From Sclerodactyla briareus (taxonomy: Eukaryota; Echinodermata; Holothuroidea; Dendrochirotida; Sclerodactylidae), in assembly GCA_026419785.1 (NCBI GenBank), contig JAODTK010005605.1, forward strand, positions 1 through 64,000: DNA of 64,000 bases. The letters run 5' to 3'. Below the pieces are notes generated by a model. The model worked only from the letters and a program-made list of their open reading frames with translations. It did no database searches and had not been told where the DNA came from. Shown here in pieces: positions 12,383-24,800 of this stretch (its first letter is position 1; each line of letters opens with the position of its first letter). Both the position numbers and the translations under genes were made by a program.

Positions 12383-12630
12383 TTGTGTCAGTAATTCACT
12401 TTGTATTGATTTATACAGGCTAGGTTAACCATCCATAAACTAGTTGGCCCTGGTCGGATCTTGTAAGTGATTACGATCGCCACTTGTCAAAAAAATGACA
12501 AATAAGGTGCAGTGTGTCGGTAATTTACTCGTATGATTTATACAGGCTGGGTTAACCAATCCATAACTAGTGGCCTGTCGGATCTTCGTAACGTGATTAC
12601 GATCGCCATTCGTCAAAAAATGACAAATAA
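12383..12630 (+). repeat. Direct tandem duplication, two units of about 120-128 bp
   Basis: Unit 1 runs from about 12383 and unit 2 from about 12511. Both contain GATTTATACAGGCT, GGTTAACCA, CCATAA(A)CTAG, GTGATTACGATCGCCA and TCAAAAAA.ATGACAAATAA in the same order. The copies differ by several single-base indels. The unit shows no frame. Confidence 0.8.
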
Positions 12631-12639
12631 TGTAAGCCT

Positions 12640-14778
12640 CTTCTCCGCCTCCCTTTTAATAAGTTAGGCCTAATGTAGTGTGAATTTAGGAACTTCCCGT
12701 TCCACAAACCGGGTTCTTTTCTTCTTAGTTGATATGGTGAGAATCCGAAAGCAGGAACATTGTTTTTAGCCTGAGTTCGGATACTTCAAGCAAACGAGAT
12801 TGTTCTATTCAGGAATGCAGCAAAACAGGGAGGAATAGTGTGGTCAAGGACTGCAAAACTATTGACCTGAAAAAGGTGGTCAAGGACTGACAATTACTAT
12901 ATGACCTGTTGGTAGCTGAATCTCAGCAGTCTCTTAGAGGGAAACATAAGTAAGAGATGCAAGTAGAGATACCTTCATCACAGCAGGAGTCTGGATGACA
13001 AATGGGATTTGCAGTATACGGAGGGGGGTGAGTAAGATCTGATAAGATTTTGGGCAAAAAATTCATATTTGGTAGGGTAACTAGCCATTTTATGTACTTT
13101 CTATTGTTCAGCGGTCGTAGCAAGTGAACAGATGAACTATAGGGGATATGGTTTTTTATTGATTAATAAGTGCAGGAAATGATGTTAATGTACTGATTCT
13201 GTTTCCGGCATCAAATATGCTAATTAAGTTGTCTAAATGGTTAACCTCCGGTCCCAAAACTTTTAAAAAAGATCTAAAGTCCGTCATTGTCAATGAATCT
13301 AATTTGCATTAAATTCCACTAATCTCTGAACCCTGGCATTAGGGTTCACTTTAGTTTCAATTTGGTTGCATCAGGGATTCAGGGTCATAGATTTATCGGA
13401 CGGTTAGAAGACTGATTCCTATGTGATTTGTATGTGTATCTAGGTGGGTGAACACAAACCTGATTATTATATGGGTACAGATTGACTAATAAAGCTGCCA
13501 TTACTAGCCTATTTTATATAATTTATTGTTTAGGTCCATTAGCAGATTATTCTCATTGTTAACATTTTTTTCTTCAGGAATGAATTGATAATCCATGAAA
13601 ATGTACCTGAGTGATTGTGTAACATGGTCGCAGTAATTGTGCAGGAGTGATTCGACACTGATTGGCTCATCCGTTAATGGTTTCTGCTTGAATCATCTGA
13701 TGAGAAATCGTACTGTAGGTAGACTATCAACATGACTTGGGGAAATATCTTCAGTGGAGGTTCCCTTCAACTCAACTTTATTCAAAGCGTGTACTAATCA
13801 CAACAATTACAGCACAGTAGTACTGACTAGCCTGTGAAAGCCGACGATATGACGAAGTTTGTACCATTAATAGAGGGGCTATAACTCTCCAGTATATACC
13901 ACAATCGAATAGTACCATATCGTCTCCAGGACTTTGTTTGACAAATCTCCAAAAATAAGCATTTTGTTCATACGATTCAGGTGACGTAGGCGTCAGGTCA
14001 TCAGTAGCACACATGTTGTTATGGATGAAGGCAGCAGCCCTGAATAGATTTCGCGAAAGATCGCCCCGTATTTTGGTCATTAATATTTCCAGAAGACTTT
14101 CATATACTTTTAAAATATTGAAAATGATAATTTAATCTGAGAATTATATATTTGAAGCCTATAATGCACCTAAGCAAGTGTTTTAGCTCTGCGCAGGCTT
14201 ATTGCGGTTTGTCTGGTATCCAGAGAGTCAGAATATATGTGTTTTGAAGGTATATTATGTATCTGTGTCGTTATGAATGAGTTCTGGTATCATCAAATCA
14301 TTATTGTTTTGATGTGGCCAGAGTTGAACAGTGCATGTGCTTGTGACGTGGGACGTCAACACAAAATCAGGGAGGAATGTAAGATGGTTGGCATCATCTT
14401 AATATAATATTATTAATTATTTAATAATAATCATCCTAACTACGTGTAGCTTAACATTTTGTTATTTAAAATCCCCAATATTGTAATTATTAATTAATAA
14501 TCCATAATCCCTTTTTACCAAATGGTGAAGTGATCCCATAATCGTGATATGAGTAATACTTAATAAACAGTCAACTATTTTAGTAGGTCACTTAACAGTG
14601 GGTCGTTGTCCAGTTGGTATAACGAGGGCATGGTGGCCGTGAAGTCAATAAAAGTGTTCCAATCGGCCGTGTGTCGTTAACTGTCGGGTAAATGAAGCGC
14701 AAATGAGTATACGGCCTTGCAGGGGGAGTGGATGGTCAACAAGGTGCCAGAGGGAGCGGTCTCTGTTATTTAATTAAG
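12640..14778. other. No confirmed gene; one unsupported minus-strand frame
   Basis: The best frame runs on the minus strand from 14080 to 13778 (100 codons, starting MTKIRGDLSRNLF). Its stop lies within an AATAAA word (GAATAAAG), which could be a polyadenylation signal. I recognise no domain, codon bias is weak and no splice site is evident, so it is mentioned but not called. The rest is AT-rich with no other signal. Confidence 0.35.
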
Positions 14779-15052
14779 TAATGTTCCGCTCAGTGCAACG
14801 ACTTGACAGCGAAAAGCCATAACTTTAGTGACCAGTGCCGGTCAGCCAACCGGTGGTCCAAGGAGCACTCCCATATATGGAAGTACGGTAATCTGCGGGT
14901 TCCAGAACCAAAGGGTGTGGGGAGCGCACATGGTTGCCAGACGTGTCATGACGTGGTGTACGTTGGTATAGGGAGTACGGCAGTCAGGAATAAACCGAGC
15001 TTTAGGCAAATATCAAGGCTTACTTGGCGACCTATTGCTCCATGCAAATTCG
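14779..15052 (+). CDS. Possible internal or first exon, product unknown
   Basis: A frame opens after a stop at 14776-14778 and runs without interruption to the strong donor GTAAGT at 15053. It passes through WSKEHSHIWKYGNLRVPEPK and a Cys-containing part, CQTCHDVVYVGIG, and ends CKFG. The Cys pair (CxxC) and the strong donor are the main reasons to list it. Codon usage is not strongly biased, and I found neither a convincing acceptor nor an ATG for the start. I do not recognise the family. It could equally be a chance open frame that happens to meet a GTAAGT. Confidence 0.25.
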
Positions 15053-15885
15053 GTAAGTATTTTTTTTCTCTTTTTCTTTTTGCTAACCTGGCCTTAAGCC
15101 AAGTAAAAAAATGAACATGTTGATGTCGAATTTTGGAAATTATAGAGGCGAGAGGACTTCTCATATTTCCTTTTTTTTAAAAAAAGTCCAAAAAGACCAT
15201 ATTCAACAATATAGTAAACATATCGCATACAAAAGACTTATTTTTTTCTATAGAAGTGATGAAAAGTATGTTCCTAGTGGGCACACAAACTGTACAGAAA
15301 TGCTTATATCATCACTCTGCAAAGCAGTAAGTAGTAGAAATGAAATTTACTCTTAAGAACCAATCCTGAACAAGGTTATAACAACATTTACAGGATAAGA
15401 TGAATTGCTCACTTCCCCAAAAAGAAAGCAGGATAAACGATCAAAATCTTTATTTTTTCACTTCACCATATTAGTAAAAGAGTACTGTGTCTGCGAGCGT
15501 CCAACGAACAACGACGGAGAATGTTGCATGGACGTCACAATAAATTTCGTTTAAGTGTCCGGAACAACTCGGTTATATCAGAATCAATACTCTCAATATT
15601 ATTATATCAATTTATTTGGAAAGAAAAAATGTTGTGATTAATATACCATGGTTTCAATTTATCTAAATTGCTAGGTGCATTAGTGGTTACAAGTTTCATT
15701 TTAATGACGACAATCCATCTTTAAAGCATCTCGGCCTTACGTGAGGTTATGTTAGTCAACAGATTGTTAAATGTCACACTAATGTTTCATACTCTTACAC
15801 GGAAACCCACCAGTTTAAATAAATCATGCCAAAATGCATCAAATTTGATGCCACACTCAGGACTGATATTCAGTTCATAAGTAAA
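15053..15885. other. No recognisable gene
   Basis: AT-rich sequence with short poly-T and poly-A runs. No motif or splice-bounded frame stands out. Confidence 0.45.
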
Positions 15886-15889
15886 GCCT

Positions 15890-16800
15890 AGTAGCCGTAC
15901 CTTCAGGGCTCAAGAAGGTTGAACCCGAAGCCCCAGTTTGAGCCCGAGAGAGCCCACATGTGCATTCACACACTTGGGCCCTTCAACCTATATACTTATC
16001 CAGGTTCCAGTGTGTCCACACAATGGTTTATGGGACCCTCCTCAAACAGTAATTTCTGTGACAGATGTCAACAAACTTGGACCCACTGTTAATTGACCCA
16101 TCAGACAGTTGCCTTGGTGAAGTCAAGAATGTGGACCCACGAGGCATATAAGCCCTCTGGATAAAAATTTCAAAACATGGTCTCTCCTACAAATTACATA
16201 GCTTCCTTGAAAACCTGTGTCATAATGTTCTATTGGAGGTGCTCTTTCAGCTAGTATGCTGATTGGGATACATATAATATTAGTGTTGTTATAATTGAAG
16301 CATAACATCTGATGAAAACAAGCAAAATGGTCATTCTTTGACGGATGTACCAAACTGACCCAATGTTATTGACTCTTGTGATTTTTGAACGTCAACATCA
16401 GAGGTCATAAAGAGGGCACAATATGCATTGTGTGAAATTGTTTTTTCCTCTTAATCGGCTTTTTCTCCATTGATGTGACTAAGTGAGACCAATATTCATT
16501 GACTGCTAAGACCTGTTCGCGCATTTGAAGATCATTGTCAAAAGAAACAATAAAGCCATTGCTTTCAGACTGCCTCCTCCGATTTCTCCATTGAATGATG
16601 GACTACGTGACGTAGTAGCAATGTTATTGACTGCTAAGACGTGTTCGCCCATATGAAGATCATTGTCAAAAGCACAGAAGCCCATTGCTTTCAGACTGCT
16701 CCTTGCTCAGATCTTGAACATATACCAAGTATATTTGTACATTCGTCTCGGTATATTTGTGCAGTTTGATGTACAGCACCATAACTGGGGCTCTGTTCCT
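15890..16800 (+). mobile_element. Family C-like repeat body, no visible hairpin end
   Basis: This is built of the same GGTCATA..GGGCACAAT..CCATTG blocks as the bodies at 21.5-22.2 and 25.0-25.5 kb. It carries an internal duplication: GACTGCTAAGACCTGTTCGC at about 16501 recurs as GACTGCTAAGACGTGTTCGC at about 16631, and both are followed by TGAAGATCATTGTCAAAAG. It runs straight into repeat D. It is non-coding. Confidence 0.5.
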
Positions 16801-18488
16801 CATATGTTTGAGTATTGGACTAGCACCAGTGACCAGCCTATATGTAACTTCTGATCAGTAGTGGTGTTGCGGGTGGGGGGTGGCAATTTTGGTCGGGCAC
16901 GACCCCCCCACCCTCCAGATTTCATAGCAGCTTATGAAAATTGAAAATATTGAAGCATGCATCACTGCATTTTATTGACCAAATTCCTAATGCGATTTGC
17001 AGGAAAACACCTCTTCTTGCGTTACTTCTTCTTCATTTAGTGTTATCTTTTCGATCCACCAAAATGTTGTGTTGGCCCCTCCAAAAATCTGGGGTTTTGA
17101 TTCCACCCAGGGAGTAGGCATTTCCCTGTTCCACCCTCCCCCCCCCATCCTCAATACAAATATTTCCCCAAGTTAAGACATCACAAATTCTTGAATTGTC
17201 ATTTTCTGAATTATTCATGAGATGTTTGAATATTGGACTAGGCACCCAGGGACCAGCCCCATATGTAACTGCTGATCAGTAGTGGGTGGACTACGGGTGG
17301 AGGGCTTGGCAATTTTGGTCGGCATGCACCACCCCCCCATCTGGTTCCAATAGGCAGCTTATGGAAAATTGAAAGATGTAGCCCTATCTGAAGCCTTCAT
17401 CACTGCATTAATTGACAGATTCCTAATGTCAAGGCAGAAACGCCTCTTCTTGCTTATACTCCTCTCTTTTAGTGTTATATTTACATTAATCCCAGTGGCA
17501 TTTCTCAGGGAAGGTAAAATTGGGCATTAGTAATTATGGATATCATGGGAGGGTGGGAGAGGGGGGAGGGGGGGGGAGGGACACAACTCGGCACCTTTTC
17601 CAAGGCCCTATATTTATTTATCGAGGGGGAAAATGCCAAGTTTGCTGCTTTACATTATAAGAGGGTGATATGCTCTTCAATTTCCCATACCTGGTTATAC
17701 AAGGCAGAAATGCACACCAGAATATGTCCCTGCTGAATTCAATTAGACACACCTATGGGCCCAGCCTCATCATCTCCAACCCCACTGCCTGCATTGGTGT
17801 GTTCTTTAACCAGCCATTAGTTTGGCTGGTTCAACATGTCCAATCCCCAAAAGGATTAAATCTCTTTCAAGTAGTGGTGTGAGACTGTGAGTAAACACAC
17901 AATTAACTTTTGACTGCCTGTCAGACATTCGTTGTGGGGTGGGAATACGGTACCTGGCACTGGCAATGCTCAGAGATTGGAGTGTGTAATACCAATTCTC
18001 TGTGGGCAACTCGGAGTACTGATGCTCTGATTGTTTACACTTCCTGAATGCATGCAACACGACACTGTCAGGATGTAAGCAGGACTGACTATTGGGTCTT
18101 ATTACCTGTGATCATAGCAAAGCCCTAATGAGGGGAGTAACTGTGGTGTGTGTAAACAGTGAGAGGGTAGTGAGTCTGAGATGAAGAAGAAAGCAGGGGT
18201 CAAGGAGCTTCGGAAGTGGGGAAGGGCCACAAACATTTGTGGCATTTTCGCCATTGAGCAAAAAGTGAGGGCATTAACCTGTACCCCAGACAGAAAGGGG
18301 TCGGGTTTGGGTGTCTGAATATCTCTCTCTCCCCGCGCCTCTCTATCTGGTGTTGTGGAAGTCACATGATGTGACTATTTGGGAGGAAAAGTGGTTGCCA
18401 GGATATCACATTTTAAACAATTGGCACGAGCAAATACTGGGATCAAAACATCAACTGAGCCCACATAATAAAGAAATGGATCAAAATG
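16800..18488 (+). mobile_element. Dispersed repeat family D, copy 1
   Basis: Most of this stretch matches 45090-46790 in reverse, in the same order. Examples are GAAATGCACACCAG at 17707, CATTAGTTTGGCTGG at 17814 and GAGCAAAAAGTGAGGGCATT near 18260. Near 16800-17480 there are two direct units about 425 bp apart. Each starts with a GTTTGA.TATTGGACTAG word and contains CCTCTTCTTGC and TTTAGTGTTAT. No frame is shared by the two copies, so the element is probably non-autonomous. Indels are frequent. Confidence 0.65.
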
Positions 18489-18620
18489 GGCTATATATAT
18501 ATATATATATATATTATTATATATATATATAAGATTATATATATACATATTATAAGATATATATTATATTATATATTATAGATCATATATAATATAATAT
18601 ATATATAGAATTATATATCT
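18489..18620. repeat. TA-rich microsatellite at the end of repeat D
   Basis: Alternating TA with short interruptions. A similar tract (44973-45090) sits at the same end of D copy 2, so the TA tract appears to belong to the element rather than the host. Confidence 0.8.
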
Positions 18621-20220
18621 ATCAAGGAACAAATGGACTCTAATGTATGTGAGTCTAGCTCGACTTCTCCATTTACGGTCACGTCTCGGTTGATATTTCA
18701 GGCATGTCCAAGGAATCCACCACAACTTGACGTTCTCATAAAGTTTCGTTGAACTTTATTTACCCGGCAGACACGAGGAAATGATGTGTGCGTTATGATG
18801 AGAGGTCCTGGGTGGTTCGGAGGGCAAGGAGAGAGTCAGTTCTCCAACATCTCCACGTATGAGCACTCAGGGGGAGAGAAGAAGGCGAGACGGAGTCACG
18901 GTGAGAAATGACAAATAATCGCCCAAAAACACACAACACAGTTTGGAGCAAAATAAAAATGTTTAGTTTTTTATCATGCTGACTTCAGGGTATAATACGC
19001 GACCGAGGTACAGAAACACGTTCCCAGAAAGTCTTTAATAAAGCTATAGTGATACGGCGTTTCCACACAGGCCCATGTGTTCTGAAACGTCATTATGGTC
19101 ACTTTCTTTATGACTGGATAGTCATGGTGAGAAAGTGACAATTATTAGCCTATAACACACACAAACACCTTTGAAGCAATTAAGGATGTTTGGGCTATTT
19201 TTTCTTTATCTCAATTCTAACTAGGTAATGATAGCCGTATAGAAAACGTTTACAGTATTTTCAAATGAAACTAGACATCGTCTGGCGGGTAAACCGTTAA
19301 CGTGTATATCCCCACCTTCGATCAAACAGAGAGGGTGACATTTGTCCATCCGAAGGGGATTTATGACTCCCCATGCTCCGACATATGCAAGTGTCAGATC
19401 TGAAAAATCATTTGCAAAAAAATTAATAAAAAATGGCCGTCGGTGGGGTCCCAAAGGGCGAAAGCGAAAGTTGGTCACAAAAAGATCGCCATGCCTTTAA
19501 AACGCCATATAAGCGAATACTCAGATTCGCAAACAAAAAAAACCAAAAATGGGGCGCCGTCAGGCGGTGGGCGACGCTCACTGTTTCACTGTCAAAAGAT
19601 TTCATCTACACGATCATGTGTGCAAAGTAAGGAAAGGAAAAAAACCATGTACAAAAATGCAGTAGAAAAATAATTTTCGAAAAAATTCAAAAATGGCCTC
19701 CGGTGGGGCCGTAGATGGTTCGGATTTTTGCAAAAAAAAGTTGATCTTCAACACGATCGCCATGACGTTAAGGACGCGAAAATCAGCAAAGAAAAATCAG
19801 TTTCGCAAAAAATTCCCAAAATGGCCCCGCCGTCATAGGCGGTAGGGCGACGCCCACTTTTCGAACTATTCAAGATTTTCATTAGACGACCATGTGTGCA
19901 AAACGTGTCATGAGGATACTACAAGGCTAGGGAGGGTATTGTACAAACCCTATCAATGCAGGTTCGTTGCAAATCCAAGATGGCCGCCGCCCGAGTGGTC
20001 CAGCGACGCCCACATTCGAATATCCAAGAGGTTGTAAGGGCGAAAATGAGTGTGCAGAGTTTCGTGGCACTCGGCTATTGGGTAGAGAGTTATGGGTTGG
20101 ACACAAAAATATTCCGGCGGCGGCGGAGACGACGCTGCCAAACCCATAAATTCCCGAAGTGGGGATATAATTATATTAGTAAACGAGATTTCAAGACGGG
20201 CCCACGTGTTCTGAAAAGTC
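18621..20220 (+). repeat. Composite tandem repeat, period about 260-285 bp
   Basis: From about 19430, two alternating GC-rich words recur: AAAATGGCC.CCGGTGGGG (19431, 19690) and ATGG..CCGCC/GGGCGACGCCCAC (19546, 19818, 19976). Each is linked by A-rich spacers with GATCGCCATG (19485, 19756) and CATGTGTGCAAA (19614, 19889). Major units start near 19434, 19692 and 19977. The flank at 18960-19190 shares CCCA.GTGTTCTGAAA with 20195-20215, suggesting the array has matching edges. Frames of 60-99 codons through the array are by-products. Confidence 0.6.
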
Positions 20221-20221
20221 T

Positions 20222-20283
20222 TAATAATAATTTAATAATAATAATAAATAATTAATAATAATAAAATCATAATAATAATAATT
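20222..20283. repeat. TAA microsatellite
   Basis: TAATAATAA-type units, interrupted, directly after the composite tandem repeat. Confidence 0.9.
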
Positions 20284-20319
20284 TCAGGGCGGAAAGTTCA
20301 GCAGGTATCGGAGCTGCTA

Positions 20320-20392
20320 TCGGATCGGATTGGTCGGAGAGGGAGAACGTTCATCTCTCGGAGCCGGTAACGCTGATTGACCAATCGGATGC
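20320..20392. promoter_or_regulatory. Paired inverted CCAAT boxes
   Basis: GGATTGGTCGG (about 20325) and TGACCAATCGG (about 20379) are CCAAT boxes (NF-Y type) in opposite orientation about 50 bp apart, in a GC-richer patch. No transcript start or downstream coding exon is recognised, so a promoter role is only a possibility. Confidence 0.2.
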
Positions 20393-21331
20393 AGACAAAA
20401 GATGGAGATAACAGATGAAAATCTGGCAGAAATGCAACCTGTAAATCCGTCATTAATTCATAACCGTGCAATGTTCAGGTAATCCAAGTCACATTCCCTC
20501 ATCACTGACAACTGCGATTCCTTGTTGAAAAATAGAACAGCTGGATTGATTTAATAACTAATTTTATGGAGGTATACTGAAAGGTACCTCAATCTGTACA
20601 ATGCATTGTCAGTTCGTCATTTGTATTAACCGTACCGCAGTACCGACATTGCTTTAAATAGTTTGATTTTCTATTTGCCAGTTAACAATGGATACAGCCG
20701 GATTTCCACTGACGAGACAATCTATGCCCAAAGTCAACCGATGGGGCATTCGTTCAAATCCTAACATTACAAACTGTAGTTCATAAACGTGAATATTTGT
20801 GTAGGGACTTGCCTATTAATGATAACAATACTATATGTACAGGTGTAGACATCGTATACCAGCACGTCCGTATAAATGCTCATATGGATTATGTACCTAG
20901 AAAATATTTTCTCTCATATGTTGTTACATTTTAAAATGAAATAGGAAAGAAATGACTTGATAACAATAAATTAGTATCATTATGCTCATTGCTGCGAAAA
21001 CTGATCAACCTGTTGATAGATGGCATTTTATTTATATTATTATAAAAAAGGAAATCAGTAATCTGGAGTTCAATTTGAAGGTTTAAACGATCCATATTTT
21101 TGGGAAAACAGTTAGACGGGAGGCCATTTTGGTGATCACGATTATACCAATTGAAATTCCTTCCGCCGTTTGGATTTCCATCCTCTATTTGGGAAACATT
21201 GGTCAGTTTAGGGTTTTATGCCATTCACGAACTAATAGTCCAATAATTATTTTTCGGCCAACATTCACCCAACTTCATGCTTAAACTATCATCCGTTCCC
21301 GTGGTATGATGAGATGGAGGAAATTACAATA
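20393..21331. other. No recognisable gene
   Basis: AT-rich unique sequence. Nothing stands out on either strand. Confidence 0.45.
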
Positions 21332-22200
21332 TTTTTAGCTCAAACAGCTATGCTGTTTGAGCTATTGTGATGCCCAGTGTCACATCTATCTATCTCCTAT
21401 TCTATCCTCTATCATCCAGTCTGTAAACTTGTGCTTTTGGGCCACAAAATGTTCCGTGCTTAGTAAAGCTCGACCAGACTGGTTCCAATGGCTTATGATG
21501 ATGGGGTCAGCGTTGACCACATAAAGTCAAGGTCAAATGGCATTAAAGGGGACAATGGACCAATAAGTGGAATACTGCAAATCGCACTCTCCTACAAATT
21601 TCGGTGCATAGTGCTGTGAGGTTCGTCATATTGATGGTTAACAGCCTTCCTTCGAGGTGTTCAGGGAATTTTGAACCTGAGTTCAATTTGGGCCCTGGGG
21701 CCCAGTTTATGAAGAAATTTCACACAATGTTACTGGAAATGCATCTCTCCTACAAGCTTCAATTAAAACTTTCTTCAAGCTACATGTTAAGATCCTGGGG
21801 TAGAGGGCCCATTGGGGGTGCTACAGGAATTTTGGCTAGGCCCACTTTGGGAGTGGGGGCCCATTGTATGAAAGCTGTAAATAATCTTGTATCTCCTACG
21901 ATTTTGGTGCCACAGTGCTGATGTTCGGTCTAATGATGGTCGATCAGCTGTTACCTTTGGGAGAGTTCGGGAATTTTGGGTCCAAGGTTCCCCTTGGCAT
22001 GTGCCCATCTTATGAATTTCACACCATGGTACTGAAGCGCATCTCTTCCCCAAGCTTCATTTATTTTTCAAAGTTGCAATGTTGTAAACTGACCTTAGGG
22101 AGAGGGTGGTGTCCGGGGTTTGGGAGCTTGGGCCAGTACAGTTTCAGCAATTGGCCTTGGTCCCATTAGGACCTTAGGACCCCTGGCCCGTGTAGGCTGA
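21332..22200 (+). mobile_element. Hairpin-headed repeat, family C copy 2
   Basis: The copy starts with a perfect hairpin at 21337-21363: a 12-bp stem, AGCTCAAACAGC and GCTGTTTGAGCT, around the loop TAT. It is preceded by a T run and followed by ATTGTGATGCCCAGTGTCAC and a CTAT-rich tract. The body consists of about three diverged 180-250 bp direct units, each with a GGGCCC-type word, a CACA.TG.TACTG.AA word and GCATCTCTCC.CAAGCTTC. No coding capacity is shared with the other copies. The build suggests a Helitron-like non-autonomous element. Confidence 0.65.
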
Positions 22201-24800
22201 AATGCATTTTTAAAGAGAATTGCTGTGATTATATAGTTTCGCATATCATTTGCTGTTTAGTTCCATTTTTAAAAATGTGGACTGGGAACATACCAACCCT
22301 CATATCACGGGAAATAGGAATTCCCCCTACTGGATCTGGGTCAAGTGGTCCAGAGCTCACTGTGCTCTCCACCACAAGCTCTCACTAACTGTAGTGTTGG
22401 CGCCAGGATTTATATTTCGGGGGGGAAATTCCCCCCTTCGGGAAAATTTGGGGGAGCGTGAAAAAGTGGAGGGAGGGGGGTATTTCTAGAATTGTTGATT
22501 GGCTGTCAGATACCCATTGTGTCAGTCCATCGCATTTGCAATTGATTTGTTCTTCAGCATGGTGTATGTCAGCCCACATAAGCCCAGTTTTGACTGAAAC
22601 AATTGTATGCATGTCTTTTTTTTTTCCGGATATTAAACAACAGCACTACAGCAGAACTTGCATTGTAGGTTTGATTAAAAAAAATCATTGAGCCTAGTAC
22701 CTTCCCCTCCCCCTTTCCCCAAAAAAATCTGCCACTCTATGACACACCCCAATCCGTCCACTCTCTATGCTTTCCCTATTTGAGACGGCGATCATTTGCC
22801 ACTGACCCAAACAGATTGGAGCTTATGGTCAGTGCTGGATCCGTGAAAAATGCTGTTGAGGCTTTCTAGTTTCCCCTCAGCTCAAATTAGTGTCATGGGC
22901 CATAGCTATCATCACTCATCTGGAGCGATGGCCGATGAGCCAATTTCCCCAAATTTTCCAAACTGTCCCGACCCCTGAATCTTTACTCCTTCCCCACCAA
23001 AGTCTAGCATGGATCCCATCACATGTAAAATTAGTTTGAATACTTGATTTAGCTGGGCCTGGTGGCGAATCGCAACACCCACCACAACCACACAATGTGG
23101 CCTGCATGTATCAACACCTATAGTCTAACCTATGCACATGATTGTGTAGGGCCTATTGGAGTCTTAGATCGTGAATGACAACCATTGGGTACTTGCTCTG
23201 AAATCTTACACCTAGCTTGAGTAGAGCTAGTAAAATAGTAATATTTGAAGTATTTCTACATTGACCTCGATGGATTATTCTGTATTACACAGAAACTTTG
23301 AAAAGGAGTACGTTACCTATCCAATACAGCAGTATATTTTAGGGCCTAATCAAGCCTCGGCTGCTCCGACCAAGCTAAGTGAGTACTAATACTAGTACTA
23401 CTATGAATATGCGCACTGTACATATCTTGCCCTTAGAATCATACATAGAACTAAACCGCTAAGGTTTGTTAACCTGCCAGCAACTTGGGTTTGCGTTGGT
23501 GCTTGTCCGGTGGGCATAGCTGTTGTGTTCGTCGATGAACTGAGTCGTCATCCAGTATATCGAAGGCTCTTCTAATTTACGAGAGACTTCTGTGATATTA
23601 TGAATGAATGGATATAGTTTTTATGTGTCAATAACTCGTACTAAGCGCACGTGGTGCTGTTTTTTGGTGTATGTGCCAATCTCCATCGCAAAAAGGAGTG
23701 CGAGAATTTCCCGCATATGACCATTTTCTTTGCGGAATCCTGCGAGAGTGCGCGAATCCCTCAACGCGCACTTAAGGCGAACACTGTAACAGCTTTTTAG
23801 AATTGTATTAAACAGTTACAGCTAGCTAGTCAAGACATCTGCACACTACTGGTTCCCACTACACTGATTACGTACAGTAGGGTTTAGACAACGATCTGGT
23901 CCAAATAAAATATAAATATATTGATGCATCGCGGAATATGGGCACCCTTCAGGGATGAAGAATCAAGTCTGAAGGTGTCTTACTTTTCAGATCTAAAATT
24001 TCTTGTAGGAAAGTCCAGGTTGGTTTGCCTTTTTCGCTGACTCTTGGTAGGTGGGACAAATAAGTAGTATATCAGGCCTACGACATACTGTAACCCATAA
24101 CTCGCTCAGTATCATACTTGATATTAACCAAACAGAATCTGTGACAGGTGACCGACTGTTTTTTTACCGTGTCCAGTATTACTATTGTGCGTTCCCGTAT
24201 TTGTCCTGATGTTCAAGATGTGCAGGAGCATTAGAGCGTCACTAAGGCCGAGTAAGTTAGTGGTATTCTGGCATAGTGGCTCACTTCAGAATCAGACAGT
24301 CACTATTCATTCAATAACGTATTTCCAGGTATGTTAATTTATTGTACATTCTGAATATCGGTCCTGGACCTCTGACAATGCGTGTTGAATCAACATGACA
24401 AGGTGGAGTTCAGGTCATTTTCGGACAGTTTCATCATGCAAATACGGCCTAATGCCAAATGCTCCTTCTCCTAAAGTTGAAATCACTATGATCTTGAAAC
24501 TGTGGTTATTCCCTATCTATATACCTATTATATATTCAATGCCCTCGAGTTATAGTTTAATCAAATTCCGGAGTTCTGGGCCATTTTGGTTGCCGAATAA
24601 TTCATATGTGTAGGATCGCGAGCAGAAAGTGAAAGGTCCCAGGCATTCCTGGATAGCTACCTACGGGAGGTTTATTATTATGTGTACCTACAAATTCAGT
24701 CATTCCTTCCCTGTTTAATCGCGGTAGGCTGTTTCTAAGATCCAAAAACAGCATCATTTGAGGTTAGAAAAATCAGATTTCAACAAAATTCCCTGGCAAC
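22201..24800. other. No recognisable gene
   Basis: I looked for splice-bounded, codon-biased frames and found none worth calling. A small GC-rich block with G and C runs at about 22390-22490 resembles the repeat debris seen near 7.4 kb and 46.4 kb. Confidence 0.45.

Noticed and set aside
13778-14080. 100-codon minus-strand frame whose stop overlaps AATAAA
   Set aside because: No domain, weak codon bias and no acceptor. A frame of this size is expected by chance in 64 kb.
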